Part shown: positions 35,146 to 45,067 of the stretch, piece after piece
Layout: each line of letters begins with the position of its first letter
Position numbering within the stretch: position 1 is the first letter of the stretch
Notes under the pieces: model-generated
Told to the model about the DNA's origin: nothing
The model's database searches: none
What the model saw: only the letters and a program-made list of their open reading frames with translations
Source: Colwellia ponticola
GTDB lineage: Bacteria > Pseudomonadota > Gammaproteobacteria > Enterobacterales > Alteromonadaceae
Direction of reading: 5' to 3'
Length of the DNA stretch: 64,000 nt
Assembly (NCBI RefSeq): GCF_005885605.1
Contig: NZ_SZVP01000011.1
Span: 1 to 64,000, forward strand
Translations under genes and position numbers: made by a program

Positions 35146-35865
35146 ATGGCTGATGCCAGCATTGAATTTAAAGGAACAAGCTTTACCTTGTCTGTTTTAC
35201 ATTTAAATACAGCAAGGTTAGTTGATATAAGAACGTATTTAGTTACTAAAGTAGCGCAAGCCCCCGATTTTTTTCATCTCGTCCCTATCGTAGTTAACAT
35301 TGAAAAAATAGACTATTCAATTGACTATCAAGCGGTTAAAACATTAATTGAAGAGTTCAACTTCACCTTCGTCGCTTTTACCGGCGATGTCGATAAAGAG
35401 CAACGCGCACTTATTCGAGAACAGGGCTTTTCTTTTGTTAACACGACAAAAAAAGATACCTCAAAAAAAGTGGCTATAGCACAAGAAACGTTAGTAACAG
35501 AAGCTAAAGCCGTTGCAACAACAACGGAAAGTCACTTATACACGGATAAAGTCCATCATGGACAAATTCGTTCAGGTCAGCAAATTTATGCTAAAGAGCA
35601 AAACTTGGTGATTATAGGTTCAGTATCTGCTGGCGCTGAAGTGATTGCGGACGGTAATATCCATGTTTATGGTTCATTACGTGGTAGAGCTATTGCAGGG
35701 GCAAAAGGTCATCATAAAGCACAAATATACTGCCAAAAATTAGAAGCAGAATTAGTTTCTATTAACGGTAATTATTGGCTAAGCGAGTCAATGGAGCAAC
35801 ATTGGGGCTCACCTGCCTATATTCACTTGACTGACAGTGAGTTAACGTCATCAATACTTATTTAA
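35146..35865 (+). CDS. minC: septum site-determining protein MinC
   Basis: 239 residues. The N-terminal FtsZ-inhibiting domain (about 1-110) begins [18 protein letters not shown]. After a linker rich in Ala/Thr, the C-terminal beta-helix (about 130-235) has [52 protein letters not shown], the MinD-binding, dimerising domain. MinC blocks Z-ring assembly away from mid-cell. It starts the minCDE operon; MinD begins 36 bases downstream. Confidence 0.95.
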   Translation: MADASIEFKGTSFTLSVLHLNTARLVDIRTYLVTKVAQAPDFFHLVPIVVNIEKIDYSIDYQAVKTLIEEFNFTFVAFTGDVDKEQRALIREQGFSFVNTTKKDTSKKVAIAQETLVTEAKAVATTTESHLYTDKVHHGQIRSGQQIYAKEQNLVIIGSVSAGAEVIADGNIHVYGSLRGRAIAGAKGHHKAQIYCQKLEAELVSINGNYWLSESMEQHWGSPAYIHLTDSELTSSILI

Positions 35866-35901
35866 TTATTTAATTATTAACTTATAAAGGATATTCGGTC
35901 T

Positions 35902-36711
35902 ATGGCACGAATAATAGTGGTTACATCAGGCAAGGGTGGTGTTGGTAAAACAACTTCTAGTGCTGCAATTGGTCTTGGTTTAGCGTTAAAAGGACACAAA
36001 GTTGTGTTAATAGATTTTGATATTGGCCTGCGTAACCTTGATTTGATTATGGGCTGTGAACGACGTGTTGTTTACGACTTTGTCAATGTTATCAATGGTG
36101 AATCGACACTAAATCAAGCATTGATCAAAGATAAGCGCGTTAGTAGCTTATCTATTTTACCAGCCTCACAAACACGTGATAAAGATGCTTTAACGAAAGA
36201 AAATGTTGGTAAAGTACTTGAAGAATTAGGCGGTCTTTACGATTTTATTGTTTGTGATTCACCCGCAGGTATTGAAGCAGGCGCTATGATGGCACTTTAT
36301 TATGCCGACGAGGCAATTGTTACTACCAACCCTGAAGTGTCATCAGTACGCGATTCTGATCGAATTTTAGGAATGTTAGCAAGTCGTTCGCGCAGAGCTG
36401 AGTTAGGGTTAGAGCCCATTAAAGAACATTTATTGTTAACGCGTTATTCACCTAAACGGGTAGAAGAAGGTGAAATGCTTAGTGTTGATGATGTCAAAGA
36501 TATCCTCTCTATTCCTTTACTTGGTGTAATCCCTGAATCACAAGCGGTACTTAAAGCATCAAATGCCGGTGAGCCAGTTATTTTAGATACAGAAAGTGAT
36601 GCCGGTAAAGCTTATCAAGATGTCGTCGATCGCTTATTGGGTGAAACCATTGAATTTAGATTTTTAGTTGCCGAGAAAAAAGGCATTTTCAGTCGTATGT
36701 TTGGAGGATAA
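35902..36711 (+). CDS. minD: septum site-determining ATPase MinD
   Basis: 269 residues. The deviant Walker A KGGVGKTTSSA with the second Lys is at residues 11-21; LIDFDIGLRNLDLIMGCERRVVYDF and CDSPAGIEAGAMMALYYADEAIVTTNPE are the conserved switch regions. The C-terminal amphipathic helix (EKKGIFSRMFGG) is the membrane-targeting sequence. MinD recruits MinC to the membrane and oscillates with MinE. Very typical length and sequence. Confidence 0.97.
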   Translation: MARIIVVTSGKGGVGKTTSSAAIGLGLALKGHKVVLIDFDIGLRNLDLIMGCERRVVYDFVNVINGESTLNQALIKDKRVSSLSILPASQTRDKDALTKENVGKVLEELGGLYDFIVCDSPAGIEAGAMMALYYADEAIVTTNPEVSSVRDSDRILGMLASRSRRAELGLEPIKEHLLLTRYSPKRVEEGEMLSVDDVKDILSIPLLGVIPESQAVLKASNAGEPVILDTESDAGKAYQDVVDRLLGETIEFRFLVAEKKGIFSRMFGG

Positions 36712-36712
36712 C

Positions 36713-36991
36713 ATGGCACTATTAGATTATTTTACCCGTAAAAAGGAAAAGCAGGTAACCACGGCATCTAAGGCAAAAGAGCGCCTACAAATTATCGTTG
36801 CTCACGAGCGTAATAGTCGAAATAAACAGCCAGATTATTTACCACAACTTACTGAAGATATTCTACAAGTATTGCGTAAATATATTAAAGTATCAGATGA
36901 AAGTTTTTCGATAAATCTTGATAAAAAAGACGGTGATTTAAACGTATTAGAACTTAATATTGAACTGCATGATGATAACGCGACAAATTAA
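36713..36991 (+). CDS. minE: cell division topological specificity factor MinE
   Basis: 92 residues. The N-terminal LLDYFTRKKEKQ is the membrane-targeting and MinD-contact helix; KERLQIIVAHERN is the anti-MinCD strand, and the topological specificity domain follows. ATG at 36713 follows GGAGG, which is placed at the end of minD; the start is one base after the minD stop codon, so translation is coupled. Last gene of the operon. Confidence 0.96.
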   Translation: MALLDYFTRKKEKQVTTASKAKERLQIIVAHERNSRNKQPDYLPQLTEDILQVLRKYIKVSDESFSINLDKKDGDLNVLELNIELHDDNATN

Positions 36992-37059
36992 CTAGCTGTT
37001 TATATTAACTAGTAAAGGCGGGTGGCAGGTTTTTTAGCCCAGCCATCCTCTTTTATCAG

Positions 37060-38073
37060 TTAAGTTAATTCACCACGTAAATTTTGTTCCATTTTTTCGC
37101 ATATTTCTTGGTAAGTTAATTCTTTGCTTAACAAGTAATGTAGCTTAGTTAATGCTGCCTCTAAGGTCATATCATGGCCACTAATAACCCCGGCTTCACT
37201 TAACGCCTTACCGGTAGCATAGCCTGACATGTTAACAGTCCCTTTAATGCATTGGCTACAATTAACCACCACAATACCTTGCTCTTTTGCTTTATGTAAA
37301 CATAACAGCAATGCTTTATCTTGCGGCGCATTACCGACGCCATAACTGCGTAAAATAAGTGCTTTGACCGGTTGTTTTAGTACATTGTCGATAACGTTGC
37401 TGCTGATACCTGGGTATAAATGCACTACGCCAATGGGCTGTGGAGTGATTTTTGATAATTGCAGCGACGCGACATTATCAACCGAATGAGCAAGCGTACC
37501 GGCAACGAGTTGAATATTAATGCCTGCTTCGAGTAATACCGGCATATTAGGCGAGTCAAACGCATTAAAACCATCGGCATAGGCTTTAATACAACGATTA
37601 CCCCGATATAGCTTATTATTAAAAAATAAACTCACTTCGCTGATAGGATAATTTGCCGCAATATATAACGCGTTGAGTACATTGACTTGTCCGTCAGAGC
37701 GAAGCTGGCTTAGCGGAATTTGAGAGCCGGTGATAATGACAGGCTTGCTTAAATTTTCAAACATAAAAGATAATGCCGAGCTAGTATAGGCCATGGTATC
37801 AGTGCCATGTAAAACCACAAAACCATCGTAATCATCATAATTGGTTTTAATATCATCGGCGATACGTTGCCAATCACTTGGCGTCATGTTTGATGAATCG
37901 ATAAGTGGCTGATATTCACTGATGGTAAAATCAGGCATCTCACAACGATGAAACTCAGGCAGAGCATTAATTGATTCAGTAAGGTGACCTTTAGCAGGCA
38001 CAAAACCTTGCGTACTTTGCATCATACCAATAGTACCGCCGGTGTAAGCTACGTAAATTCTTTTTTTCATCAT
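37060..38073 (-). CDS. ansA: type I (cytoplasmic) L-asparaginase
   Basis: About 338 residues. The first catalytic Thr is in VAYTGGTIGMM, the second Thr-Asp in VLHGTDTMAYTSSALSFM; ITGSQIPLSQLRSDGQVN and NCSQCIKGTVNMSGYATG are further active-site segments. No signal peptide, so cytoplasmic AnsA type. ATG at 38073 (or 38070) is chosen; an upstream TTG at 38094 is in frame but adds only a lysine/isoleucine string. It is downstream of sppA on the same strand and separated by a terminator hairpin, so it may have its own promoter. E. coli also places ansA near sppA. Confidence 0.92.
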   Translation of the reverse strand: MMKKRIYVAYTGGTIGMMQSTQGFVPAKGHLTESINALPEFHRCEMPDFTISEYQPLIDSSNMTPSDWQRIADDIKTNYDDYDGFVVLHGTDTMAYTSSALSFMFENLSKPVIITGSQIPLSQLRSDGQVNVLNALYIAANYPISEVSLFFNNKLYRGNRCIKAYADGFNAFDSPNMPVLLEAGINIQLVAGTLAHSVDNVASLQLSKITPQPIGVVHLYPGISSNVIDNVLKQPVKALILRSYGVGNAPQDKALLLCLHKAKEQGIVVVNCSQCIKGTVNMSGYATGKALSEAGVISGHDMTLEAALTKLHYLLSKELTYQEICEKMEQNLRGELT

Positions 38074-38116
38074 GATTTTTATCTTAATTTTCAATTTTGA
38101 TAACTTATTTATAAAA

Positions 38117-38144
38117 AGAGGTAGTTAATTGCTTAACTACCTCT
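38117..38144 (-). terminator. rho-independent terminator of sppA
   Basis: AGAGGTAGTTAA pairs with TTAACTACCTCT over a four-base loop. Read on the minus strand it is followed by TTTTTAT, a clear U-tract, so it ends sppA transcription before ansA. Confidence 0.88.
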
Positions 38145-38188
38145 GTTAACTACTGACTTGTTAGCTTCATTATTTACATGACAGTAAA

Positions 38189-40099
38189 CTAATGACCACA
38201 GGCTATACATAAAGTATAGCGCCCCTGAGGATCATTAAACTGATTTACTTGCGTTAATTGTGTTTTCATCAACGTAATAAACTGTGACAACGGTTGGTTA
38301 TTAATGGTATTAGTACTTAATTCAATTGCCGTATGCTCTGGCACTGCGGTAAATAAGTTAACGACTGATAACGAACTCCCCAGTAATTGCTCTATTATTT
38401 TATTGCGTGAAGATTGTGCTTTTTCAATCAATAGCGTGTCATAGGTTGTTAACTTTGCCAGTGTTGCTGCAGCTTCAACCGCATCGGTTAAATTACCTAA
38501 TTCATCGACTAAACCAAGTTCTTTTGCTTTTTTACCTGACCAAACACGGCCCTGTGCGACAGCATCAACTTCAGCTGTGGTCATATTACGATTGCTGGCC
38601 ACTAATTGAATAAATTCTTGGTAACCTTTATTAATAGATAATTGAAATAAGTTAGCCATACCCGGTGTGAGTGTTTGTGTTGGACCAAAACCTGCCATGT
38701 CAGTAGTACCAACACCATCAGTATAAACACCTATTTTGCTTAAGGTGTCTTCAAAAGTCATCATCATACCAAAAATACCAATAGAGCCCGTAATAGTAGA
38801 CGGGGCGGCAATTATTTTATCGGCTGGGGCTGATATCCAATATCCACCTGATGCTGCGTAAGTGCCCATTGAAGCAACAACGGGTTTACCTGCTTTTTTC
38901 AATAGTTCCACTTCTTGACGAATAATTTCTGAGGCGTAGGCGCTGCCACCAGGGCTATCAACGCGTAATACCACCGCTTTAACATTATCATTATTGCGTG
39001 CTTGACGTAGTAATTTAGCCGTACTGTCACCACCGATAGTGCCTGGTTTTTGTGTACCATCTAAAATCGTCCCTTTAGCCACAATAATCGCGACCTGATC
39101 ACCGGTAGAAGCGGTAAGTTCAAGCTGCTCCTCTAATGTTGAGCTTGTTGCCACCATATAATCTTTGTAGCCTATATGGCTATAGCTGTCGCCTTTTCTA
39201 TTTTTGCCAACGAGTGCAATAAGCTCATTGCGCATTTCTTCGCGAGATTTTAAGTGGTCAACCCAATGATTGTTTAACGCATAGTGAGCAAAGCTACTAT
39301 TAGCGGCGCTAAACTTAGCGACTAAATCATCAATATCTTCATCAAAATTTTCGATACCAAAACCACGACGTTGAGCTACGTCGGTTTTATATTGTAGCCA
39401 TAAATCAGTTAACCACAGCTGGTTTGCTTCTTTTGCTGCATCGGACATATCGTCACGGATAAAAGGTTCAACCGCTGATTTAAACGTACCTACGCGAAAA
39501 ATATGTTGGTTAACTGATAGTTTTTCTAAGGCAGATTTAAAATACAGGTTATAGCGACTATAACCATCAAGTAACATAAAGCCTTGTGGGTTTAACCAAA
39601 TATTATTTGCGGTACTGGCTAGGTAGTATTGATCTTGAGAATATTGGTCGCCTAAGGCAATAACCTGTTTACCTGATGTTTTAAAATCTTCTATGGCTAG
39701 GGCAATGTCTTGTAGTTTAGTTAAGCCTGCTTTATTTAAACCTTGTAGCTGTAAAACCAATATTTCTACTCGGTCATCATTTTTTGCTTTACCAATAACC
39801 TCAATAATATCGTTAAGTAAAATTTCAGGCTTATCGTCTTGTTGCTCCATCGCTTCCATTAAAAAAGCTTCCATGGGGTCAACTTCACGTTTTTGCTCAA
39901 CCACATCACCGACTAGATTTAACACTAAAGCCGTTTTATCGGGTACTTGTATTTGCTCCTCACCGCTTGAAAATATCACGCCAATAAAGGCGAATAATAG
40001 TACAAAGAACACTAGGTTGACTACTAATGAGCGCGCAAAACTTAACACACGCCAAAGCGATGATAATAGTCGTTTGATAATACCTGGATTATTACTCAT
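38189..40099 (-). CDS. sppA: signal peptide peptidase SppA, 67-kDa type
   Basis: 636 residues: one N-terminal membrane helix (about 20-45, SLVVNLVFFVLLFAFIGVIF), then two tandem S49 domains. The catalytic Lys of the first domain is in FRVGTFKSAVEPFIRDDMS; the catalytic Ser of the second is in GTYAASGGYWISAPADKI, preceded by VLRVDSPGGSAYASE. It forms a tetrameric membrane-bound protease that degrades cleaved signal peptides. Length is close to E. coli SppA (618). Confidence 0.93.
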   Translation of the reverse strand: MSNNPGIIKRLLSSLWRVLSFARSLVVNLVFFVLLFAFIGVIFSSGEEQIQVPDKTALVLNLVGDVVEQKREVDPMEAFLMEAMEQQDDKPEILLNDIIEVIGKAKNDDRVEILVLQLQGLNKAGLTKLQDIALAIEDFKTSGKQVIALGDQYSQDQYYLASTANNIWLNPQGFMLLDGYSRYNLYFKSALEKLSVNQHIFRVGTFKSAVEPFIRDDMSDAAKEANQLWLTDLWLQYKTDVAQRRGFGIENFDEDIDDLVAKFSAANSSFAHYALNNHWVDHLKSREEMRNELIALVGKNRKGDSYSHIGYKDYMVATSSTLEEQLELTASTGDQVAIIVAKGTILDGTQKPGTIGGDSTAKLLRQARNNDNVKAVVLRVDSPGGSAYASEIIRQEVELLKKAGKPVVASMGTYAASGGYWISAPADKIIAAPSTITGSIGIFGMMMTFEDTLSKIGVYTDGVGTTDMAGFGPTQTLTPGMANLFQLSINKGYQEFIQLVASNRNMTTAEVDAVAQGRVWSGKKAKELGLVDELGNLTDAVEAAATLAKLTTYDTLLIEKAQSSRNKIIEQLLGSSLSVVNLFTAVPEHTAIELSTNTINNQPLSQFITLMKTQLTQVNQFNDPQGRYTLCIACGH

Positions 40100-40350
40100 A
40101 TAATTTTATCTTCAATAGGTGATACCAATCCGTATAATAAGGTGCTTATTTGTTTAGGCGAAAGGGTATGAAATGTAAAAACTGAAAGCCATATTACCTT
40201 AATGTTTAACAAAACTTAACCTAAGGTATTCACTAGATTGTAATTATTTGTTGAAATTCACTTTTTACTGCGGTCTTTATTATATGGATTGAAAGTATTT
40301 CACAAGTTAAGTGTTCTTATAGTACACAGGTAACTTTATTTTATTAGGCA

Positions 40351-41046
40351 ATGACGATGCAAAAACTACCGTATTACTACCAAAATTTTTTAACACAGCT
40401 CAAAAAATTTGACGGTATCCCCGCTTTATTATTAAGACTATACCTTGCCCCTGTATTTATTATGGCTGGCTTTAGTAAAACCCAACTACTTAATGAAGAG
40501 GTCACAGGCTTTAGTGCCATTATGGCTAACCCGAATATTATTGCCTGGTTTGGTGACAGTGATTGGGGCTTAGGACTACCATTTCCAGCGTTATTAGCTA
40601 ATTTAGTTATTTGGGTAGAATTTTTTGGTGGTTGGTTATTATTATTTGGCGCGTTAACCCGCTTAATTAGTATTCCTTTATTGTTTACCATGATAGTAGC
40701 TGCTAGTTCTGTTCATGCCGACAATGGTTGGTTTGCTATTACGCCGACTAATAGTAGTATTAGTCCGGCTAACGTTGCTCTTTGGCTTGGTATTGATAGT
40801 GCACAAGCTAGTTTAGATAATAGCGATCAAACGGCGATACGTCTTGAGAAAATGCGATCATTACTCGAAGAAAATGGTAATACTGATTGGCTTTATGAAA
40901 AAGGTAATATTGTTGTGCTAAATAATGGTATTGAATTTTCAGCAACCTATTTTATTATGCTACTTACGTTATTTTTTATTGGTGGTGGTCGATATACCAG
41001 CATAGATCATCTGGTCGCACAGCGATTATTAATTGAAAAGAAGTGA
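40351..41046 (+). CDS. DoxX-family membrane protein
   Basis: 231 residues, about four to five helices. The N-terminal LLLRLYLAPVFIMAGFSKTQLL and LLANLVIWVEFFGGWLLLFGALTRLISIPLLFTMIVA are the DoxX core. An insertion of about 60 residues between helices (SSISPANVALWLGI... ENGNTDWLYEKGN) is larger than in small DoxX proteins. The family includes quinone-linked and copper-peptide-associated (HvfX) members. The start could be ATG 40351 or 40357. It converges with the EamA gene 25 bases downstream. Confidence 0.75.
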   Translation: MTMQKLPYYYQNFLTQLKKFDGIPALLLRLYLAPVFIMAGFSKTQLLNEEVTGFSAIMANPNIIAWFGDSDWGLGLPFPALLANLVIWVEFFGGWLLLFGALTRLISIPLLFTMIVAASSVHADNGWFAITPTNSSISPANVALWLGIDSAQASLDNSDQTAIRLEKMRSLLEENGNTDWLYEKGNIVVLNNGIEFSATYFIMLLTLFFIGGGRYTSIDHLVAQRLLIEKK

Positions 41047-41071
41047 TGAATGTTATTTTCACACGGGGCCA

Positions 41072-41968
41072 TTAACTGCGGGCTCCTTTCTTTTTTAAAC
41101 GTGGTAATAAATGACCAAAGTGATAAATACTTAATCCTAACAACACCATAAAAGCACCGGTGAGTAATTTGTCATTAATCACTTCACCATTAAATACTGA
41201 GCCTAACGTTAACGCAATGATAGGGGTAATGAGTGTCACTAACGTTACACTACTGGCTGATAATTTTTGTAATACGCTAAAGTAAGCATAAAAACCAATA
41301 AGAGAACCAAACACACCTAAATAGAGTGTCGCCCACAATGATTTGGCTTGCCATGTTTCAATCGGTAAAGTGCCATCAAGCAGCAACCAACTTAAGAAAA
41401 ACAAAGGTGTGGCAACCGATAACGCGCCCACGGTTGTCGCTAACGGGTGAATAGCAAGAGAAACACTTTTCACCAGTACGCCGCTTAAACTAAAGAAGAA
41501 CACCGCCAGTAAAATAAAGATGACGCCGTAAATACCATCGTTCGCTAAGGTAAAATTATCAGAGCAGACCACGGCTAAACCAGACAATGAAATACCCATA
41601 GAGAGTTTACGAATTGTGCTGATGTTTGGCTCAGCTAAAATTCTTTTGGCTAACACGGCTGAAATAACAGGAGATAAACCAAAGACCAATGAAATAATAC
41701 CGGATGATAAATAGCTAGCCGATAAATAAGAGCACAGCATGCCGCCAAAAATACCTAATGCTGAATAAGCGTATAATCGTAATGCTTTTTTATGAAAAGG
41801 AATATCAATTTTACCGAGTTTAATCACCAGTACGCCTAACACTAAAGCGATGAGCATTCTTAAAAACACCGCTAAACTCGGATTTATTGACTCGCTACTC
41901 CACACGATACCTAATGGCGTAGTCGCCCATATTAAGAGTACCGCCAAATAGGCAATAGACACTGACAT
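41072..41968 (-). CDS. EamA/DMT-family transporter
   Basis: 298 residues and ten predicted helices in two EamA halves. The first half has IWATTPLGIVWSSESINPSLAVFLRMLIALVLG, the second FSLSGVLVKSVSLAIHPLATTVGALSVATPLFF and KLSASSVTLVTLITPIIALTLGSVFNGEVI. It likely exports a metabolite, but substrate cannot be told. It is convergent with the DoxX gene and has its own promoter region of about 180 bases upstream, shared with the divergent nitroreductase. Confidence 0.85.
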   Translation of the reverse strand: MSVSIAYLAVLLIWATTPLGIVWSSESINPSLAVFLRMLIALVLGVLVIKLGKIDIPFHKKALRLYAYSALGIFGGMLCSYLSASYLSSGIISLVFGLSPVISAVLAKRILAEPNISTIRKLSMGISLSGLAVVCSDNFTLANDGIYGVIFILLAVFFFSLSGVLVKSVSLAIHPLATTVGALSVATPLFFLSWLLLDGTLPIETWQAKSLWATLYLGVFGSLIGFYAYFSVLQKLSASSVTLVTLITPIIALTLGSVFNGEVINDKLLTGAFMVLLGLSIYHFGHLLPRLKKKGARS

Positions 41969-42152
41969 TTTTCTTCCCTAAAAAGTTAATTAATTATACC
42001 CAGATAAACCTAGACAATGGGGCTTGCAATGACAGTAATGTTCTGCCTCTTAAAGAATACTCACCGCCTTAGCACACCGACAGCTTTACTCCATTGATTT
42101 GACAACAGCTTAACGATAAACTCCCACAATAACCACTTGTTAGAGCTATTTT

Positions 42153-42728
42153 ATGAACGCTATTGAATTATTATTAACACGACAGTCTACGTCTGTCTTA
42201 ACGGAGCCTGCGCCGAATGAAGCAGATGTTGCAACATTATTATCAGCAGGTATGCGCGCGCCCGATCATGGTGGTTTAAAACCTTGGCATTTTCATGTGA
42301 TTACTGGCGATGGTTTACAGCGCTTAAGTGAATTGTACCTCGATGCTAAGACAAGTGAAGTCAAAACAGCCGCTTTAGATGAAGAGGTGATTAATGAAAA
42401 ACTGGCTAAAATAGCTAAAATGCCCTTTAGAGCACCGATGATTATTGCCATTTCAACTCATTATGTCCAGCACAGTAAAGTACCTAAGCAAGAGCAACTT
42501 GTTGCCGCAGGCTGTTGTGTTCATGCTATGCAAATGGCGGCTTTCGCCTTAGGGTATGGTGCTGTTTGGCGAACCGGCGATTTGGCATACCATAACAAGG
42601 TTAAGCAAGGGTTAGCCATTGATGCTGACAATGACATTGTTGGCTTTTTATATATAGGCACACCAACGAAAGTGGCCGCTATCAAGCCAGCAAAAAGTTA
42701 TCAAGAGAGCGTTACCTTCTGGCAATAA
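42153..42728 (+). CDS. YdjA-type nitroreductase
   Basis: 191 residues. LLTRQSTSVLTEPAPNEADVATLLSAGMRAPDHGGLKPWHFHVI contains the FMN-binding Arg and the PDHG motif of the small YdjA subgroup; LVAAGCCVHAMQMAAFALGYGAVWRTGDLAY and VGFLYIGTP complete the fold. It reduces nitro or quinone-like compounds with NAD(P)H; physiological substrate unknown. Ends at a shared terminator with asnS. Confidence 0.88.
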   Translation: MNAIELLLTRQSTSVLTEPAPNEADVATLLSAGMRAPDHGGLKPWHFHVITGDGLQRLSELYLDAKTSEVKTAALDEEVINEKLAKIAKMPFRAPMIIAISTHYVQHSKVPKQEQLVAAGCCVHAMQMAAFALGYGAVWRTGDLAYHNKVKQGLAIDADNDIVGFLYIGTPTKVAAIKPAKSYQESVTFWQ

Positions 42729-42771
42729 TTATTGGACTTGCATCGATTAACAATTATTTGTTGTTGATAAT

Positions 42772-42798
42772 AAAAAAGGCGACTTGATGTCGCCTTTT
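42772..42798. terminator. bidirectional terminator between nitroreductase and asnS
   Basis: AAAAAAGGCGAC pairs with GTCGCCTTTT around TTGAT. It lies between the convergent nitroreductase and asnS genes and has an A-run on one side and a T-run on the other. Confidence 0.88.
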
Positions 42799-42864
42799 AC
42801 TTAATCGTTTAGTGCATAATCTGCTTTAGCAGGCAAAGTGCGAACTAAACGTATATCAGGCTCA

Positions 42865-44265
42865 TTAAAAGGCAGCGTTGTTTGGCGTTCTTGGGAAAGG
42901 GATCACGTCACGAACGTTTTGCATACCAGTAGCATAAGCTACTAAACGCTCAAAACCTAAACCAAAACCAGAGTGAGGTACCGTGCCGTAACGACGCAAG
43001 TCTCTGTACCAACCGTAATCAGCAATATCTAAGCCCATTTCTTCTAAACGGCTATCTAATACGTCAAGACGCTCTTCACGTTGGCTACCACCAATAATTT
43101 CACCAATACCTGGCGCTAAAATATCCATCGCCGCAACGGTTTTACCATCGTCATTTAAGCGCATGTAGAACGACTTAATATCTTTCGGGTAGTTTTGTAA
43201 CACGACCGGACCGTTAAAGTGCTCTTCAGCTAAGAAACGCTCATGTTCAGAGTTTAAATCTACGCCCCAAGAAACAGGGTTTTCAAAGGTCTTGCCGCAA
43301 TTTTCTAAAATAGTAATAGCGTCGGTGTAATCAAGACGAACAAAGTCGGTATTGATTACAGAGTTTAAACGCTCGATGACTCTTTTATCAACACGTTGTG
43401 CAAAGAAGGCCATATCATCAGGACGCTCTTCAAGTACCGCACTTAATACATACTTAAGCATCTCTTCGGCTAAATCAGCGGCGTCAGATAAGTTAGCAAA
43501 AGCAATTTCAGGTTCAATCATCCAAAATTCAGCTAAGTGCCTGCTAGTGTTTGAGTTTTCTGCTCTGAATGTCGGGCCGAAGGTATATACTTTTGATAAC
43601 GCGTTACAATAAGTTTCTACGTTTAATTGCCCAGATACCGTTAAAAAGGTTTCTTTACCAAAAAAGTCTTGTTTGTAATCAACACTACCGGCGTCGTTAC
43701 GTGGCAAGTTTTCCATGTCCAAAGTACTAACGCGGAACATTTCACCAGCACCTTCACAATCACTCCCCGTAATAAGTGGTGTGCTGATCCAGAAATAACC
43801 TTTTGAATGTAAAAAGCGGTGAATGGCTTGCGCTAAACAGTTACGTACACGGGTAACTGCGCCGCCAATATTGGTGCGAGCACGTAAATGAGCATGTTCA
43901 CGTAAAAATTCAATACTATGACGTTTAGCTGCCATTGGGTAAGTATCAGGGTCTTCAACAAAACCTAATACTTCTACCGCGGTTGCTTGAATTTCAAACG
44001 CTTGTCCTTGACCAGGTGATTCAACTAAAATTCCGGTTACTTTTACTGCGCAACCAGTGGTTAATTTAAGAATATCACTTTCATAATTATCGAGTTCATT
44101 AGGTACAATGGCTTGAATAGCATCGAAACATGAACCATCATGCAATGCTAAAAATGAAATACCAGCTTTCGAGTCACGGCGTGTTCTGATCCAACCGTGG
44201 ACGGTAATGCTTTCATTAACAGGGAAGTTACCTGCTAATACATCAGTAATTGATATAACTGACAT
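42865..44265 (-). CDS. asnS: asparaginyl-tRNA synthetase
   Basis: 466 residues. An N-terminal OB-fold anticodon-binding domain (about 15-105, [33 protein letters not shown]) precedes a class II catalytic core: motif 2 is in [25 protein letters not shown], motif 3 in [15 protein letters not shown], and [10 protein letters not shown] includes the ATP-binding Arg. Charges tRNA-Asn. Length equals E. coli AsnS (466). It is essential and monocistronic; a terminator follows. Confidence 0.97.
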   Translation of the reverse strand: MSVISITDVLAGNFPVNESITVHGWIRTRRDSKAGISFLALHDGSCFDAIQAIVPNELDNYESDILKLTTGCAVKVTGILVESPGQGQAFEIQATAVEVLGFVEDPDTYPMAAKRHSIEFLREHAHLRARTNIGGAVTRVRNCLAQAIHRFLHSKGYFWISTPLITGSDCEGAGEMFRVSTLDMENLPRNDAGSVDYKQDFFGKETFLTVSGQLNVETYCNALSKVYTFGPTFRAENSNTSRHLAEFWMIEPEIAFANLSDAADLAEEMLKYVLSAVLEERPDDMAFFAQRVDKRVIERLNSVINTDFVRLDYTDAITILENCGKTFENPVSWGVDLNSEHERFLAEEHFNGPVVLQNYPKDIKSFYMRLNDDGKTVAAMDILAPGIGEIIGGSQREERLDVLDSRLEEMGLDIADYGWYRDLRRYGTVPHSGFGLGFERLVAYATGMQNVRDVIPFPRTPNNAAF

Positions 44266-44623
44266 CTAATGACCTCTTATTCTTGTGTGATTGATTGACA
44301 ATGCGGTAATACCCGTTTGATCTCGTTATTTTAATTAGCGTTTTAACGCTAACATAGTGAAAGATTTACACGTATTGGTATTATGCTAAAAATGGGGTGA
44401 TATGTTACCGTGACAAGACATAAATGCAATGCTTAATTGCAATGTTCTTGTAATGTTCATTAACTTAGCGCCTTGCTAGCGGATTTTAACTTTGTCTGAG
44501 CTTGCTTTGAGCTGAGTTTGGTCTTTATTTAGGCTTAACTTGAGCTTATTTTAAACGGAGCTTTACCATTCATTTTAGCTATAGCTTTGAGCTTAAGCGT
44601 TATAAAATAGGATAGCATCAATA
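44266..44623. other. divergent promoter region of asnS with palindrome and GAGCTT-rich tract
   Basis: No gene. TTAGCGTT-TT-AACGCTAA at 44335-44352 is an 18-bp palindrome 70 bases upstream of asnS. From 44498 to 44594 the hexamer GAGCTT or near variants occurs repeatedly (44498, 44509, 44542, 44558, 44589), several spaced by 11 bases. The role of either is unknown. Confidence 0.5.
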
Positions 44624-45028
44624 ATGAAACAAAGTAACGACGTGCAAACTACTGATGAGCACACAAAAGTAGAGCAGCCAATTGATAGAAGAAAATCGAC
44701 AGACTTTTGGCATTACACTAAAACAATTTTGGCATTAAGCAGCTGGTTACTTTTTTTAATCGCTTTAGTGATGTCTTATTATGCGGCACCTGATAAAGAT
44801 TATGGAGTATTACGCTATTATGGCGTTGAAATACGCCAATTTTGGTTAACGCCATTAACAGGTTATCTTTATATTTTATTATGGCTTAGTGCTATGGGCA
44901 GTTATATCGCCTTAATGACAGAAAAATACCGTTGTCGACGCCTAAGTGATAACCCTAACTATAGTTTGTTATTTTTATTGACTATCAATATTGCCTGGTT
45001 GGTATATCTTTTAGTACAAGCACAATAA
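44624..45028 (+). CDS. small membrane protein, three helices
   Basis: 134 residues. A charged N-terminal tail of about 28 residues is followed by three helices (about 32-49, 74-95 and 111-130). The tail ends in FWHYTKTILALSSWLLFLIALVMSYYAAPDKDYG. Similar proteins occur in Shewanella and Colwellia without known function. The gene stands alone between asnS and bioA. Confidence 0.65.
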   Translation: MKQSNDVQTTDEHTKVEQPIDRRKSTDFWHYTKTILALSSWLLFLIALVMSYYAAPDKDYGVLRYYGVEIRQFWLTPLTGYLYILLWLSAMGSYIALMTEKYRCRRLSDNPNYSLLFLLTINIAWLVYLLVQAQ

Positions 45029-45067
45029 GTCAGGTTTATACGTTTAATTCATCATAGTGGTAACGTA

